From Mugil cephalus (lineage: Eukaryota; Chordata; Actinopteri; Mugiliformes; Mugilidae), in the NCBI RefSeq assembly GCF_022458985.1, contig NC_061770.1, positions 37,305,599-37,369,598 on the forward strand: DNA of 64,000 bases. The letters run 5' to 3'. Below are positions 1 to 11,256 of this stretch, piece by piece (the first letter of the stretch is position 1; every line of letters starts with the position of its first letter). The position numbers and the translations under genes are program-made. Below the pieces are notes generated by a model. It was not told the DNA's origin. It ran no database searches and saw only the letters and a program-made list of their open reading frames with translations.

Positions 1-702
1 CACACACCTGTGTCTACAAGTTATCGATGAAGAGTCTGAATCAATCTCATGCTGGGACCTACTACTGCGCTGTTGCTGCATGTGGAGGCATTGTGTTTGG
101 AGAGGGAACCAAGCTGGATTTTTCTCGTGAGTGATCAATATGATTTAAGTTAATTATTAATCAAAAAATGCAGTAAGAGAAATATGAGTTGTGTGTCTGG
201 TACCTGGTTCTCAGGAGATGAAGTGGAGTCTCTTGCCTTGGTGTATTACTTAAGTGGAGCATTGACATTCAGCACCATCTTAGTTGTTGTACTGGCCTTC
301 ATAGTATACAAGATGTTCAACAGAAACAACAGTCAGCCTGAAGGTAAGTGATGCTCTTTGTACTGGGTTATATTTGCTATTCATAACTTCTGAACAAGAG
401 CTTATTCTGTGTTTCATCACCAGAGCCTCAAACAACATCATCAATCCCCTCCACATCAAATCAGGTGAAAAATAGCTTCACTACTTGCAATACATGACAT
501 TTAATCATGCATCTGTAATTAAAGCTTAATGTTCTCTTGTCAGTACTGGCAAACTAATCCTCCATCTTTTACCTTCTAGCAGGGTTTTCGAGATGCGGAC
601 AGCCTGCATTATGCTGCTATAAATGTTAAGCAGCCCTACAGACCAAGAAGACAGAAGGACGTTGGCATGGGTGAATGTGTGTACTCCAGCATAAAAAAGT
701 AA
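1..702 (+). CDS. nitr: NITR-1, 3' part of a novel immune-type receptor gene
   Basis: The gene is cut by the window edge. Exons seen: 1-126 (end of the I domain, with YYCAVAACG and the J-like FGEGTKLDF), 215-343 (transmembrane), 424-464 and 580-702, stop TAA at 700. Each junction has GT/AG, and the phases (1, 1, 0) match the other loci. The transmembrane segment has no charged core residue. The tail carries an ITIM (LHYAAI) and a C-terminal ITIM-like CVYSSI, so an inhibitory cell-surface receptor of the NK type is expected. The I-domain end is close to that of NITR-6, which may have drawn its 3' half from a relative of this gene. The last exon can start at 580 or 583 (NAGNAG acceptor). An AATAAA lies at 723-728. 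Confidence 0.9.
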
Positions 703-1042
703 AAACTAGCATGTGGTTTAGGAATAAAATGCAATTTTGTTGTATTTTAAGTGTAATTTAACGTAATTTAGATGGAAATTTCGAAATGTACTTGTGCGTC
801 TTCCTCGTGCAGTGTGGTTCCTACAGAAGGAATCTGCATCCCAGGTTCATCCAGAACTGTATGTGGCAACTAGAAAGGTAGTTTAAGGGTGTGTTATTGG
901 TTTATGGCTTCATGTACTGTCACTGGACTGTAGATGACTTCACTGTACCTTGAGTGGGGCTTTCTTCTGTTGTTGAAGATCAAGACATCATAGAGAGGAG
1001 GTCTTGGTAATCCCTCAGTGGGATGACTATTTCAAATGATGG

Positions 1043-1043
<1 letters not shown>

Positions 1044-1076
<33 letters not shown>
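1044..1076. repeat. poly-T tract
   Basis: Uninterrupted run of 33 T. It could be the A-tail of a retroposed repeat on the minus strand, but I see no recognisable body next to it. Confidence 0.9.
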
Positions 1077-1079
<3 letters not shown>

Positions 1080-1230
1080 AAAGCTATATTATATGTGTAA
1101 TCATTTCTGGGAACGAGACATACACAAATAAAGCTATTCTGCATGAATGAAACGCTATTTTCTTAATTTCTTATTATTCTCTCTGGAACACTCTTATCTA
1201 AACTTTCCTGCTAAATATGTCTGTGAAGGT

Positions 1231-1640
1231 TCTAAGTCATCCAGGTCATGGTAATCCAAAAGGTGTTGAATAAGGGCAACTGGACTTGTAATCTGCCATG
1301 TATTTACAATTCAGTCTTGACTTCTATCCCCAAGAAGTTTCAACACCATTCACACCTTCAAACGGGAGGCTCCCACTGACAATAGCATTTTTAGAGCACC
1401 ATTCGTAGGACAATTAGCCTAGGCCTAGGAACACAGTCCCCCCTCATAACGACGGGTAAATACCCAGCCATTATAAAATAGTGCCTCCAATTTCTCGTCA
1501 AGCAAGTTTCCTATTTAAACCTCAACTTCCCACTAGTCCCCCAGAACTGAAGAAGCTACTCGAATGAGTGGCAAAACGTCTTCAAGAAATTCTACAAGTC
1601 CATTCTACAAGGCCTTTATTCAACGCCTTTTGGATTCCAG
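1231..1640. repeat. Inverted-repeat element of unknown family
   Basis: The left arm (about 1240-1285, containing AATCCAAAAGGTGTTGAATA) is matched in inverted orientation by the right arm (about 1590-1636, containing TATTCAACGCCTTTTGGATT). The arms are about 45 bases with small mismatches. A hairpin-forming stretch (TGAAGA ... TCTTCA) lies just inside the right arm at about 1551-1586. The arrangement resembles a common dispersed teleost repeat, but I cannot name its family. Confidence 0.5.
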
Positions 1641-4030
1641 CTGAATATCTGCATGCTGGTGTAACACGGTAAACGTGTATCGGTATTATTGTTGATTGGG
1701 TTGATTAGGTGCAAGTGTAATTGTGTGTAGACTCCTGCCTTCCAGCTGTACTTACCTAGCCAAGTACAAACTGGTGAATCAGTCTGTGATTATCTTCTGT
1801 GCAGGTATGACTGTTGACTGCTACCTTCATGCAAAAAGCCTTTGTGTTTTGTATTGTGCCACTATTTTTGTGTTGATCAGTCAGCCTGTGATTATCCTCT
1901 GTACAGTGCGTGTGTTGTGGCTGCTGTTGGTTTCCTGATGACTTCGCCTATTGAGCTTGCTTGGTTCTTGGAGAGCTGTATGGTTCAGAGTGGTGGCTGT
2001 TTTGTAGAGCCCCATAAACCACAGTCTGAGGCTGTCACTGAACACTGGCCGACCCCCAACAGCTTTTGGGAGTGCAAATTTTGACTTCGCCCCTGTCCCA
2101 GAGGAAAAGTCAAACACCCAGCCATACAATCTACCCCCCTCATTGAACTGGCTTTTAGCTTCCTCATCGGGACTCTCCTAAGTTCCTAACCCTAGCCCAT
2201 TTTTGTTTAATTTTAAGAGGTCATTTAACACTAAAATAAATAAATAAATATATATATTTCAAATCCTTCATCTGCCCCATTTCCCATTAGTTGATCAATC
2301 TCAATCTGAGGATGGGGTACACTAGTCATTGTGAGCATGTTAGCATGAATCTTTAATATTAAGCACAAGGAACCATTGTGGGTACTAACATGGTAGAAGT
2401 GTCTGTATTTTGTCTGTCGGTGTGGTGACCTTGTGTTTCCAGTTGGGTTGGGAAGGCGCTAGCAGATTCACACTAATCCATTTAAACGTACCATATTTGT
2501 GAAGGTTTTGTACTGAAGTCGAACAGCAACATGGGAGTATTTTTATATAACAAGTTTGTCGATGTTTTCAGACCCAGAGGGGGGAGGGGAATTACGGGAC
2601 TCCTCCAAACAAAGTTTTTCCTTGCATGGCGTAGCCAGAGTTAATTATTTGGGTCCACATTTGAGTGTGGCATTGGGATTTAATTACATTGACATATTCT
2701 GCTCTGTTTTTTTTTTTTTTCAATATCTTTTACAAGAAATGTGGTGGAATCTAAGCATTATGCTTCCCTGACAGCAGGTGTTTTATTGAAAACATAATCA
2801 GCTCCACACATGACGTGAATGACTGTGTGGCTGTTCACCTTTTGACCCCTGCTGCAGGAAGCCCATCCAATTTGATTGCCTTGTACAGGTAAAATGAATC
2901 CTGATCAGAGTGACTCTAGACCAGAAAGGGAGGGGACACTTGCCTTTGTTGCTTGTTCATGGCAACAAACGTTGCTTAGGGTTTATTAGAGTTACTGTAG
3001 AAAACGATGACTCATACTGGCATTTCATTCTTAAAGAGGAGCAAACCTTTCGTAGCTTTAGAAATGAGTTCCTGTTAAAGGGTCCTTGTCAATTGGGGGG
3101 GGATCATACAGTACATAAGCCCTACTTTCTCATAGTGGCAAAAACAGGATGTAACACTTGGATTAAGTGGGTAACGTGTCTGAGTAAAAATGTACAAAAT
3201 GCTAAGCAGGAACAAGAGCAGGTTGAAAGGAAGTTGTTTTTCTTTTTAGGGGAAAGTGAGTTCCCTTAATTCGGTTACTATAGACAGTCATTGCAGGGTA
3301 TTTAGTTGAGGGAGTCATGTCGCTGGATTTGATTGTACAAATGGTCACAGAATGTTTGGTTATGTTTCCAGGTCAGAGATTGGTATCACGATGCTCTCTG
3401 GGTCAAACTATGAACACACAAAGATGATTGTGTAAGATTCCTTTCACATATGAGGCCTAGATGAGCAAGATGAACAAGATAGCAGCCATTGTGGTTTTCA
3501 GCAGGATGTGTACTTAAACCCCCACGGAGGTAGGAGTGTAAGTACACATCCTGGATCTGATTATCCAAAGACCATTACTACAGTGACCACTCACAGTAAA
3601 TGGACAAAGACAGTTTCATCATTAATTTTTGATACAAGAAGATACTAATGCTATTACTAGTTAACCACCAATAAAAGGTCTGTTTTTATTTGACTCTGAA
3701 TGTTGTTATGACAAATTATATTATTTATAAAAAAAGAAATTTTGGTTCACAGTGTCATGCTTATTGACTGGATGATAGCTAATATATAAGTATGAACAAA
3801 TTTCTCTTTTCAATATCTCATACAACCCAGAAAACATCTTGAAATGAAGGTTGGAGAATGCAGAGATTGAAGATTAGAATTAAGCACTGCTGCATTTGTT
3901 TTAAGTCTCATGTCAAGATGAGGACTTATTCTGAGAACTTCTTTTCATTTACAACATGATGTGATCATGTTCTACACGACATAGAGTGTCAGAACACTCA
4001 GTGTCAGGACACAGTGTCATCTCTGTGTAG
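1641..4030. other. Intergenic stretch, nothing recognised
   Basis: AT-rich spacer between NITR-1 and the promoter of NITR-2. It has a short (TAAA)n/(TA)n tract near 2233-2259 and a T-run near 2707-2720. The open frames here are short and have no recognisable domain. I see no RNA gene. Confidence 0.5.
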
Positions 4031-4052
4031 CCAATCAGATGCATTCTTGTCT
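4031..4052 (+). promoter_or_regulatory. Promoter module of NITR-2
   Basis: CCAAT at 4031-4035, nine bases, then TCTTGTCT at 4045-4052, ending 57 bases before the ATG. The same two motifs at the same spacing precede NITR-4 and NITR-7 to -15, whose other upstream sequence differs. CCAAT boxes normally bind NF-Y. The role of TCTTGTCT is not known to me. Confidence 0.55.
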
Positions 4053-4108
4053 GTTAAGAGCGGAGAAACTGTCCATCTTCTTTCACTCAGTGCAGATATT
4101 TGAACACA

Positions 4109-5552
4109 ATGGCACCTCTAGTGTTTGCATCATTTCTTTCATGTCTAATTTTGGGGACAATGGGTAAGTTATATATTTCTTCTGTCTTTTAGAAACACCA
4201 CTCACAGTTCATTACATTAACTATGGAATTGCTTTGTCTTTCATTCCACTTTAATTCAAACAGCTGATCCGATGTTGTCCTCATCTGTTCACCAAGAGAT
4301 GCGTTTGGTGGCAGCTCACGTTGGCGACAGAGTGACATTAAAATGTTTCTTTAAGAGTAATGTTGTCCCATATCTTTACTGGTTTAAGCAAACTGTGGGA
4401 CAGAAGCCAAGACTCATCTCGGCTTTCTACAAATACAAAAACACCACCTTCTATGATGAGTTCAAGGACAATACACGGTTCAGTCTAGAAACGGGAAATG
4501 GCAAAAACCACTTGACGATCACAGATTTGCGTATTTCAGATTCAGCTATTTACTATTGTGTTTATAATTTACACATATTAGAATTTCTAGACGGCTGTAT
4601 TGTCATTGTAGAGGGCTCAGGTTCGAACATCCAAGCATCGGTCCAACAATCAACCTCCGTCACCGTCCAGCCAGGAGACTCTGTGACTCTGAACTGTACA
4701 GTACACACTGGGACCTGTGATGAAGAACACAGTGTTTACTGGTTCAAAAACAAAGAGGAATCTCATCCAGGGGTCATTTACGCCCACGGAGTCAGGAATG
4801 ATCAGTGTGAGAAGAAAAACAACACACGAACAAACAACTGTGTCTACAACCTGCCGATGAAGAGCCTGAATGAATCTCATGCTGGGACCTACTACTGTGC
4901 TGTTGCCTCATGTGGACAGATACTGTTTGGAAATGGGACCACGCTGGACTTTGAAGGTGAGTGACCTTTCTAGCAGGAATAATTGAACACATTTTAAATT
5001 GATTTTCAAAACGATCTCTGCTTTTAAAACCAAGATCCATCAGGATTTGCAAGTGAGGCGAACAGGCTGGTGTTGGTGTATGTCTTGAGTGGAGCTTTGA
5101 CATTTGCCACCATGCTGAGTGTTTCTCTGGCTTTCATACTGTACCAGAGGAACAAATCCACAGGTAACTGCTTTTTAAAAGAGCTACAAGAAGCTTAAGA
5201 ATGTTTTTCACCTCATTTGACTTTTCGATAAAACCATTTTACTTTATCAGTTTCACAAACAGACTCTCAGACGAGGTTCTCCCCTCCTCCCACAACACAT
5301 GCAGAGGTAAATTCAGTTTTTTATTTTGGTATTTTCGAACATTTTGCCTCACAATTATCTGTTGTGGACATTGTTTTTATGCATGTCTGGTAGAATATTA
5401 CTGATCTACTATTTTTTTGCATGTTTTACCAGAGTAACCAAGATGCCGAAAGTCTCCACTACGCTGCTTTAAATGTTAACCTGCACCTCACATCGAGAAG
5501 ACAGAGAAACAACACCAACAGTGAATGTGTTTACTCTAGTATTAGAGCGTAA
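4109..5552 (+). CDS. nitr: NITR-2, novel immune-type receptor
   Basis: Complete gene of five exons: 4109-4163, 4264-4956, 5035-5163, 5263-5306 and 5433-5552. They total 1041 bases, or 346 residues in frame. Residues 1-18 are a hydrophobic leader. The V domain runs to about 135 (Cys in TLKCF, YWFKQTVGQKP, DSAIYYC). It ends in FLDGCIVIV, an unusual J-like segment where Cys replaces the expected Thr. The I domain follows, with the extra cysteines TGTCDEE and NDQC, then YYCAVASCG and FGNGTTLDF. A transmembrane segment without charge leads to a tail with LHYAAL (ITIM) and CVYSSI. The transmembrane exon could also start at 5044, in frame. The gene is expected to be an inhibitory receptor on cytotoxic cells. 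Its stretch 4133-4711 is nearly identical to 17010-17588 in NITR-6. Confidence 0.92.
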
Positions 5553-5566
5553 AGAGGGACACTGAG

Positions 5567-6063
5567 GGCCAGATCTACTCAAGGTTTGTGTGTATAAAAA
5601 CGCGTGCAAACTCACTGCACGCGCATAAAAACGTACAAACTGATTTACTAACTAGAGTTGCATCTTTCAAAAATAGTGCAAAATAGCATCCAGTTAGCAC
5701 GTTTACCTCAATGGATATGCAATATGGGGCGTTTACATGCAATGCCGGGAGGAAAAAATGCAAATATAGTAATTTAGCACACGCAAAGCGATTTATCAAA
5801 CCTGAAAGTAATTTTCCTAATAGAAATTGCGTCTATACCGTAACCATCTGCGCTGTCTACACCGTACAGCAGACAACTTTGGTGTTAACAGCACATGTCA
5901 TTTTGAGCTTGCGGTCTCAACGGTAAACACCAATAGCAGACGCAAAACCGTCATTTACATACGGCCGTTTGCACCCGTTGCCATTTATGCAATCAGTCTT
6001 AGCAAATCAGCTGCAGTTCCAGCCCACACGCAAAATTCTTTGGCATTTTAGTAGATCTGGAGC
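5567..6063. mobile_element. MITE-like non-autonomous DNA transposon
   Basis: The ends are inverted: CCAGATCTACT near 5570 is matched by AGTAGATCTGG at 6050-6060. The inside is non-coding, about 0.5 kb, and has several GC-rich inverted words such as CGCGTGC and GCACGCGC. No clear target-site duplication is visible, so the superfamily (hAT or Harbinger type) is open. It inserted just 3' of NITR-2. Confidence 0.6.
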
Positions 6064-7479
6064 TATGCGTACTGACTGAGTGAGAAAGCAATTTCTAAGG
6101 AGCTCTTTGGAGATGTGATGCATCTGATCTGGAGATTACCACCTGTTTGTGCTTCCAGTGTGGCAAGATATAGAGATAAACACATAAGAACGTTTTTTCT
6201 CTTGCTGATTTTGTCGGTGTGGTCTAAACCATGTCGTCAGTGTCACCTTTGAAGTCAGTGCCATCAAGTGGGCGGAAAAACAAGAAACAGTTGAGAAAGT
6301 GTAATTATAGGCATATCCACGCCCATTTTGCATTACTGGGCCTTTACTGATCAAATAACCCTATGTATTCAACACATTTAGACATTATTTTGATCTTACG
6401 TCCAATCTATGGAAGTGGCTTGACTAGCTTTGTTACACATGCCACTGTGTGTGCTGGGGAACAAATGTGAATGATCTTATCCACCCTCAGTAATATATGT
6501 AGTCAGTGTGGACTGACTATTGGTGTAATGGTACTTTAAAAGTTAAAAAATACATGTCAGAAAGCTGACCAGCCTGACTAGTGTGACATAATACCCCATC
6601 AACTGGTACAACTTGGTATTACAAGACAGGAGCTAGCTGTTAGCATGCCAAACTTAAGTAGATATTTCTACAATACAGTAATGTAGACATCCTTGACATA
6701 GTATCATAGCTTTTAATTGTTCTATACTGTGCTCATTTTTATTTGAGGGAATTTAGATTTCTTCTTTAAAGCTACAATGTGCAATATTTACGTATAAATG
6801 AACCTGACGTTGAATTCACACAAAGATGACTGAGATAATCGATGCCAAGTAGATCACTTTGCATTTCACAGTATTCCCTGTGCACTGCTGCGGCAGTAGA
6901 AATGTGTTTTACATCAACCTGTGTCTGTGGCAGCATGTGGACATGTGAAGCAGCCTATTTCTGAGAAACTAAGGCTACAGATTCCATGGATTCACTGTCA
7001 TCACTTAGCTAACAATGAGATTTCCAATGAATAAGATGAAAAAGATACCCATCATTCAAAAATTAGTCCATCTTCACTTTACTTTGTATTGTTTTCACCT
7101 TACTTCAACAACAACTGTTCGTTACTTTATGTGCCTGTGGTTCCCAAAAAAGAAATTGTATGCTCGACTTTTCTGTGTTAAAATAAAAAAGTGTTCACTC
7201 TATCATAGTCTCACTCAGGGATCAAATCCTGCGCGTTGATGTCTCTAGTGCATTTAACAGGTACTGAGCCTGGCAATGCTCCACTTTGCTCTAGTGTTTA
7301 CACATTATTGTTCTTTTTTTATCTTATGATTGAAAGGGTGATGCTAACAACAGCAGTATCATGTTCTAAATACGGTCAGTATGTGATTCTGTTTAGGGAA
7401 CCACATCTCAGGGTAGGTAGTGTGAAATTTAGACCATATTTCCTATATGGTGTATAGAGCATGCTGTGACTACAGATAG
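6064..7479. other. Intergenic stretch, nothing recognised
   Basis: AT-rich spacer between the MITE and the NITR-3 promoter. I find no domain-bearing frame, RNA gene or clear repeat. Confidence 0.45.
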
Positions 7480-7501
7480 CCAATCAAAATCAGTCTGGTG
7501 T
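7480..7501 (+). promoter_or_regulatory. Promoter module of NITR-3, weaker match
   Basis: CCAAT at 7480-7484, nine bases, then TCTGGTGT at 7494-7501 in place of TCTTGTCT. CCAAT lies 78 bases before the ATG, the same distance as in NITR-2. Confidence 0.4.
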
Positions 7502-7557
7502 GTGAAGTGAGGAGTAAAGTCAAAGTTCTCTTCATTCGACACTGCACCTCGATCACT

Positions 7558-9009
7558 ATGACACCTCCCAGGTTTGTTTTGTATCTGACATGGCTGTTCT
7601 TGAAGAAAATTGGTGAGTTACATTTCTTCTGTCTCTAACATGCGTCCTTTATGATCTCAATGTTTAAGGTGAATTTACTTTCTGTGAATGTAACGCCGCA
7701 CTTGCTTTGTCTCATTTCTTATCAGCTCAGGCAACTAATGAGAATTTCTCCTCGTCTCCTCGTCAAGAGAAGCGCTTTGTGTCTGCTAATGTTGGCGACA
7801 GTTTGACTTTAAAATGTTTCTATGAGCACAAGGATGCTACGAGGTTTTACTGGTACAAGCAAAGTCTGGGACAGAAACCAAGGCTCGTCTCTACTGTCTA
7901 TATGTTTAATAAAAATGGAACTTTAGATAATGAGTTCAAGGACAATCCACGCTTCCGAGTGGATTCTTCGATGGGTAACAATCACCTGCATATAACAAAT
8001 TTGCAAATTTCCGACTCCGGTACTTACTTCTGTGCAAGAAAGGTTTCATTAAGTATTACATTCGAAGAGGGCACTTTAGTAATTGTAAAAGGTTCAGGTT
8101 TAAGCATTAAAGCATTAGTCCATCAATCAGATTCTGAGACCGTCCAGCAGGGAGACTCTGTGACTCTGAACTGTACCATACACACTGGGACCTGGGATGG
8201 AGAACACCGTGTATACTGGTTCAAAGACGCTGAAGAACCTCAACCAGGACTCATTTACACCAATAGAGACAAGACTGATCAGTGTATGAGGGAAAACAAC
8301 AAAACACACACCTGTGTCTACAACCTGCCGATAAGGAGCGTCAATCGGTCTCATGCTGGAATCTACTACTGTGCCGTTGCCTCATGTGGACACATACAAT
8401 TTGGAAATGGGACGAAGCTGGAATTCGAGGGTATGAAACACTCCAGCAGAAGACCTCTTATTTAATAGTCCTCATTCGTCGAACCTCTGAAACTTCTGCT
8501 CCTCATGTCTTACTCCCTACAGATGAGGTGAAATCTCTTGTCATGGTGTACGTCTTGAGCGGAGCCTTGGTATTCACCACCACCCTGGTTGTTGTGCTGA
8601 TGCTCTTGCTGTGCAAGGTTAGGAAGAAGAACAGCTCCCATTCAGGTACAGGCAACAGGTGCAACATAAATCCAACAACTCGTATTCACTGATTTTTTTT
8701 AAACAAAAAATATTAAAATTGATCTTTCTGTGTTTCACAAGCAGATTTTCAAGCGAGGTTTTCAGCTCCCTGTGCAGAGGTAAATTTGATATAATTGCTC
8801 TGAATTTACATCCAAACTTATTTTTATTGGATAGCTATTCTTTAAAATTCCAACCAGAACCATATTCTAATCTATATTTTGCAATTTGCCATTACCAGGT
8901 TAACCAAGACACTCTCCACTATGCTGCTTTAAGTGTAAACCAGTCCCGCAAATCAAGAAGACAGAAGAGCATCGATACCGAATGTGTTTACTCCAGGGTG
9001 GCACAGTAG
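7558..9009 (+). CDS. nitr: NITR-3, novel immune-type receptor
   Basis: Complete five-exon gene: 7558-7612, 7726-8430, 8523-8645, 8745-8779 and 8899-9009. The total of 1029 bases gives 342 residues in frame. It has a leader, a V domain (LKCFYEHKD, YWYKQSLGQKP, SGTYFCARK, J-like FEEGTLVIV), an I domain (YYCAVASCG, FGNGTKLEF), an uncharged transmembrane segment with several Leu and a Cys-Lys-Val boundary, and a tail with LHYAAL and CVYSRV. In the I domain the usual TGTC is TGTW, so the second extra cysteine (DQC) has lost its likely partner. The fourth exon is nine bases shorter than in other members. The donor after the second exon is GTATGA, weaker than the usual GTGAGT. An inhibitory receptor is expected. 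Confidence 0.92.
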
Positions 9010-9599
9010 AAATTGCACGTATTTCTAATGTCAGCAAAATGCCCAAATGAACATGACTTTTTGTTTCTGGACTTTAAAGAGATCTGACGATCACCACATT
9101 TTCTGTGAAAAGCAGATCTTAAAGAGGAAGATTCTTAAAGTTTTCAAGGAGTTTCAGATTATGGTGTTCTGCTAGCAGCTTCCAGTCTGGAAGATGTTGC
9201 CTGGCGCCATTTCCCACCATTAAAATTCAGGTTATGGAGCAGAATTCTATGCCACAAGTCAACACCAGGAAACCAAAGAACAGTCTATTTTGCCCTTTGT
9301 TTTTGTGACTTAAAGGATGTCTAAAACTCGTTTTTTTTTCTTTTTCCCTTAAATGTAATATTATGTTGTTTTTGATACTACTTGATGCTGTACAACAAGC
9401 CTGCTTTGTGCTTTGAGGACCACGGCAGAAATAAGCAGCATAATTTGACGATCAAATGTTGTGCATTTCACACCTAATAATAAAAAAAACTGATCTATTT
9501 ATGGAAACTGAACTACTATGTGTGTGTCCCTCTTTTTTCAAAGCGTCTTTATTGTTTTGCATTTGAATGAATATTTTACAGATAGTTAGATTCTGTCCA

Positions 9600-9850
9600 G
9601 GAAACCCTTGGGGCAGGTTACTACTATATATGTTCAAATCCAGCTGGTACTCCGGCCTCCTTCCACCTTCCAAAGCTCTTCATTGGTTCATTGGTGATTC
9701 TAAATTGGCTGCAGCTGTGAGTGTGAATGGTTGTCTGCCTCTCTCTGTGTTAGCCCTGCGATAGACCTGTCCAGGGTGTACCCCGCGTCTTGACCAATGA
9801 CAACTGGGACAATCTCCAGTCCCTTGGCGACCCTTGTTGAGTTCTTGATA
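9600..9850. repeat. Fragment of a common teleost dispersed repeat
   Basis: The stretch includes TTGGTGATTCTAAATTGGC, GTGTTAGCCCTGCGATAGAC and CTGTCCAGGGTGTACCCCG. I recognise these words from a retroposon tail that is very common in teleost genomes. The copy is partial and diverged. I am not certain which LINE/SINE family it belongs to. Confidence 0.55.
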
Positions 9851-11175
9851 ACAGATAATAATGCAATAATGAAACTTACAAAGCACTGACCAAATACCAA
9901 GAATGAGAACTACCTGTAACAGTCCAAAAACGTAGGTCTCTATTTAAACAATTCCTTTAGAGCTGTTGCCCCATTGCCTATATTTATAAGACAAGCAGGA
10001 GAGCGTTGGATGTTTATTGAGTCTAAAGACGTCATGGGTGAACACAAATAGGTCTTTCATAGAAAACTATGGGTTCATAGTGAAAACACGCCAGTTTGGA
10101 AGGATTTGTCCTGCGTATGGGTTGAGCTAATAAGCAGTGCTTTCCCCTCAACGTCCACGACCTACGAGCGAAGAACCTTGTCTGACAAAGTGAATGCTCT
10201 GAATGCTTTGAACGCAGAGTGAAGCTAGTAGGAGTGCACAGACGACAAAGATCCCTCTTCAAAACCAAAAGATAAAAGGTGACATGTAAAGCAGCCGTGC
10301 TTCTGTTTCCTGAGGAAGTGAAACTGGCCTTTTCCAGGTTGTCGCCACCAGACGTCAGATGCCATTTGCATGAAGAAGTTGAGCTTTGCTCAACTCAACG
10401 ATTTGTGTCAACTTGCTTCAGCGTCGCTCGCTCGCTCGGTTTTTAGGTCTCTGTGGTTCTTGGCAGGATGTTCGGGTGTGTGCGTGCGTTCACATGATGT
10501 CAATAAACCTTAACGTGAAGACCACATAAACACTCGAAAACATGGCAGTCACTTTTCTAGTAAAAAGCAGTAAAACAAGCACCGCTGCATACAAAATTAA
10601 AAGTACTACTAACTATGGAAGAGACAGCCTATTGCAACAAGAAACATTTATCTCCTGATACCATTCCTGTCCAACTTTATCCCGATGAAAACAGTCTTGG
10701 TTTCTCTTTACTATTGCCAACACCCAAAAGACAGTTTTGGTGAATGTAGTTTTGCTGCAGCATTGGATACAGAAAAGGGTGACGTGAGTTCATAGAGCCT
10801 AAAATACCACCTGCTAGCCAAACACACAGCTAATACCAAGTCCTCCCCCTCGCCAAAGGCAGACCACAGCAGATAGTTTGAAATATAGGCACAATATAGA
10901 GTGTAAGCATGCTGTACCTTAGTGGTTATTCTTTTTTTTCTTCTTCTTTTTGTTTAGCAAATTTGTCCATTCCAATGTTGATAAGATGAAAGTGTTCATT
11001 TAAGGTACAATCGGAACAGATTTGAAAAATAATTAATTGCAACTATGGATAATCATTTTCATTATGTCTTTAATGTTTAAGTAGTTACATTCTCCATCTG
11101 TCTACAACTGATTTTTTTTTTTTTAAGAAACAAATTGACACTGTAGGTGGCAGTGTACATGTGCGTCCTCTTTGG
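9851..11175. other. Intergenic stretch, nothing recognised
   Basis: Spacer upstream of NITR-4 with no recognisable gene. T-rich runs occur near 10930-10950 and 11112-11123. Confidence 0.45.
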
Positions 11176-11197
11176 CCAATGGAAAATGGTCTTGTCT
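11176..11197 (+). promoter_or_regulatory. Promoter module of NITR-4
   Basis: CCAAT at 11176-11180, nine bases, TCTTGTCT at 11190-11197. It lies 81 bases (CCAAT) before the ATG. It is conserved although the gene is broken. Confidence 0.5.
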
Positions 11198-11256
11198 CTT
11201 TAGAGTGGAGAGAGTATTGAGATGTTTTTTCATTCAACACAACAGTCTGAACAACA

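Noticed and set aside
1548-1592. Hairpin with CTGAAGA and AAAAC words resembling a hammerhead ribozyme core
   Set aside because: The stem is good, but the core spacing has an extra base, GAAA is not kept and no cleavage-site strand is evident. A simple terminal hairpin of a repeat explains it.
2910-3269. Open frame of 119 codons on the + strand between NITR-1 and NITR-2
   Set aside because: I recognise no domain, there is no conserved context, and the length is within chance for this spacer. No exon-like splice signals tie it to a gene.
4000-4015. CACAGTG-like heptamers that could suggest recombination signals next to the J-like segments
   Set aside because: No nonamer at 12 or 23 bases, and the J-like segments are already joined to V and I in one exon. 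NITRs are not known to rearrange.
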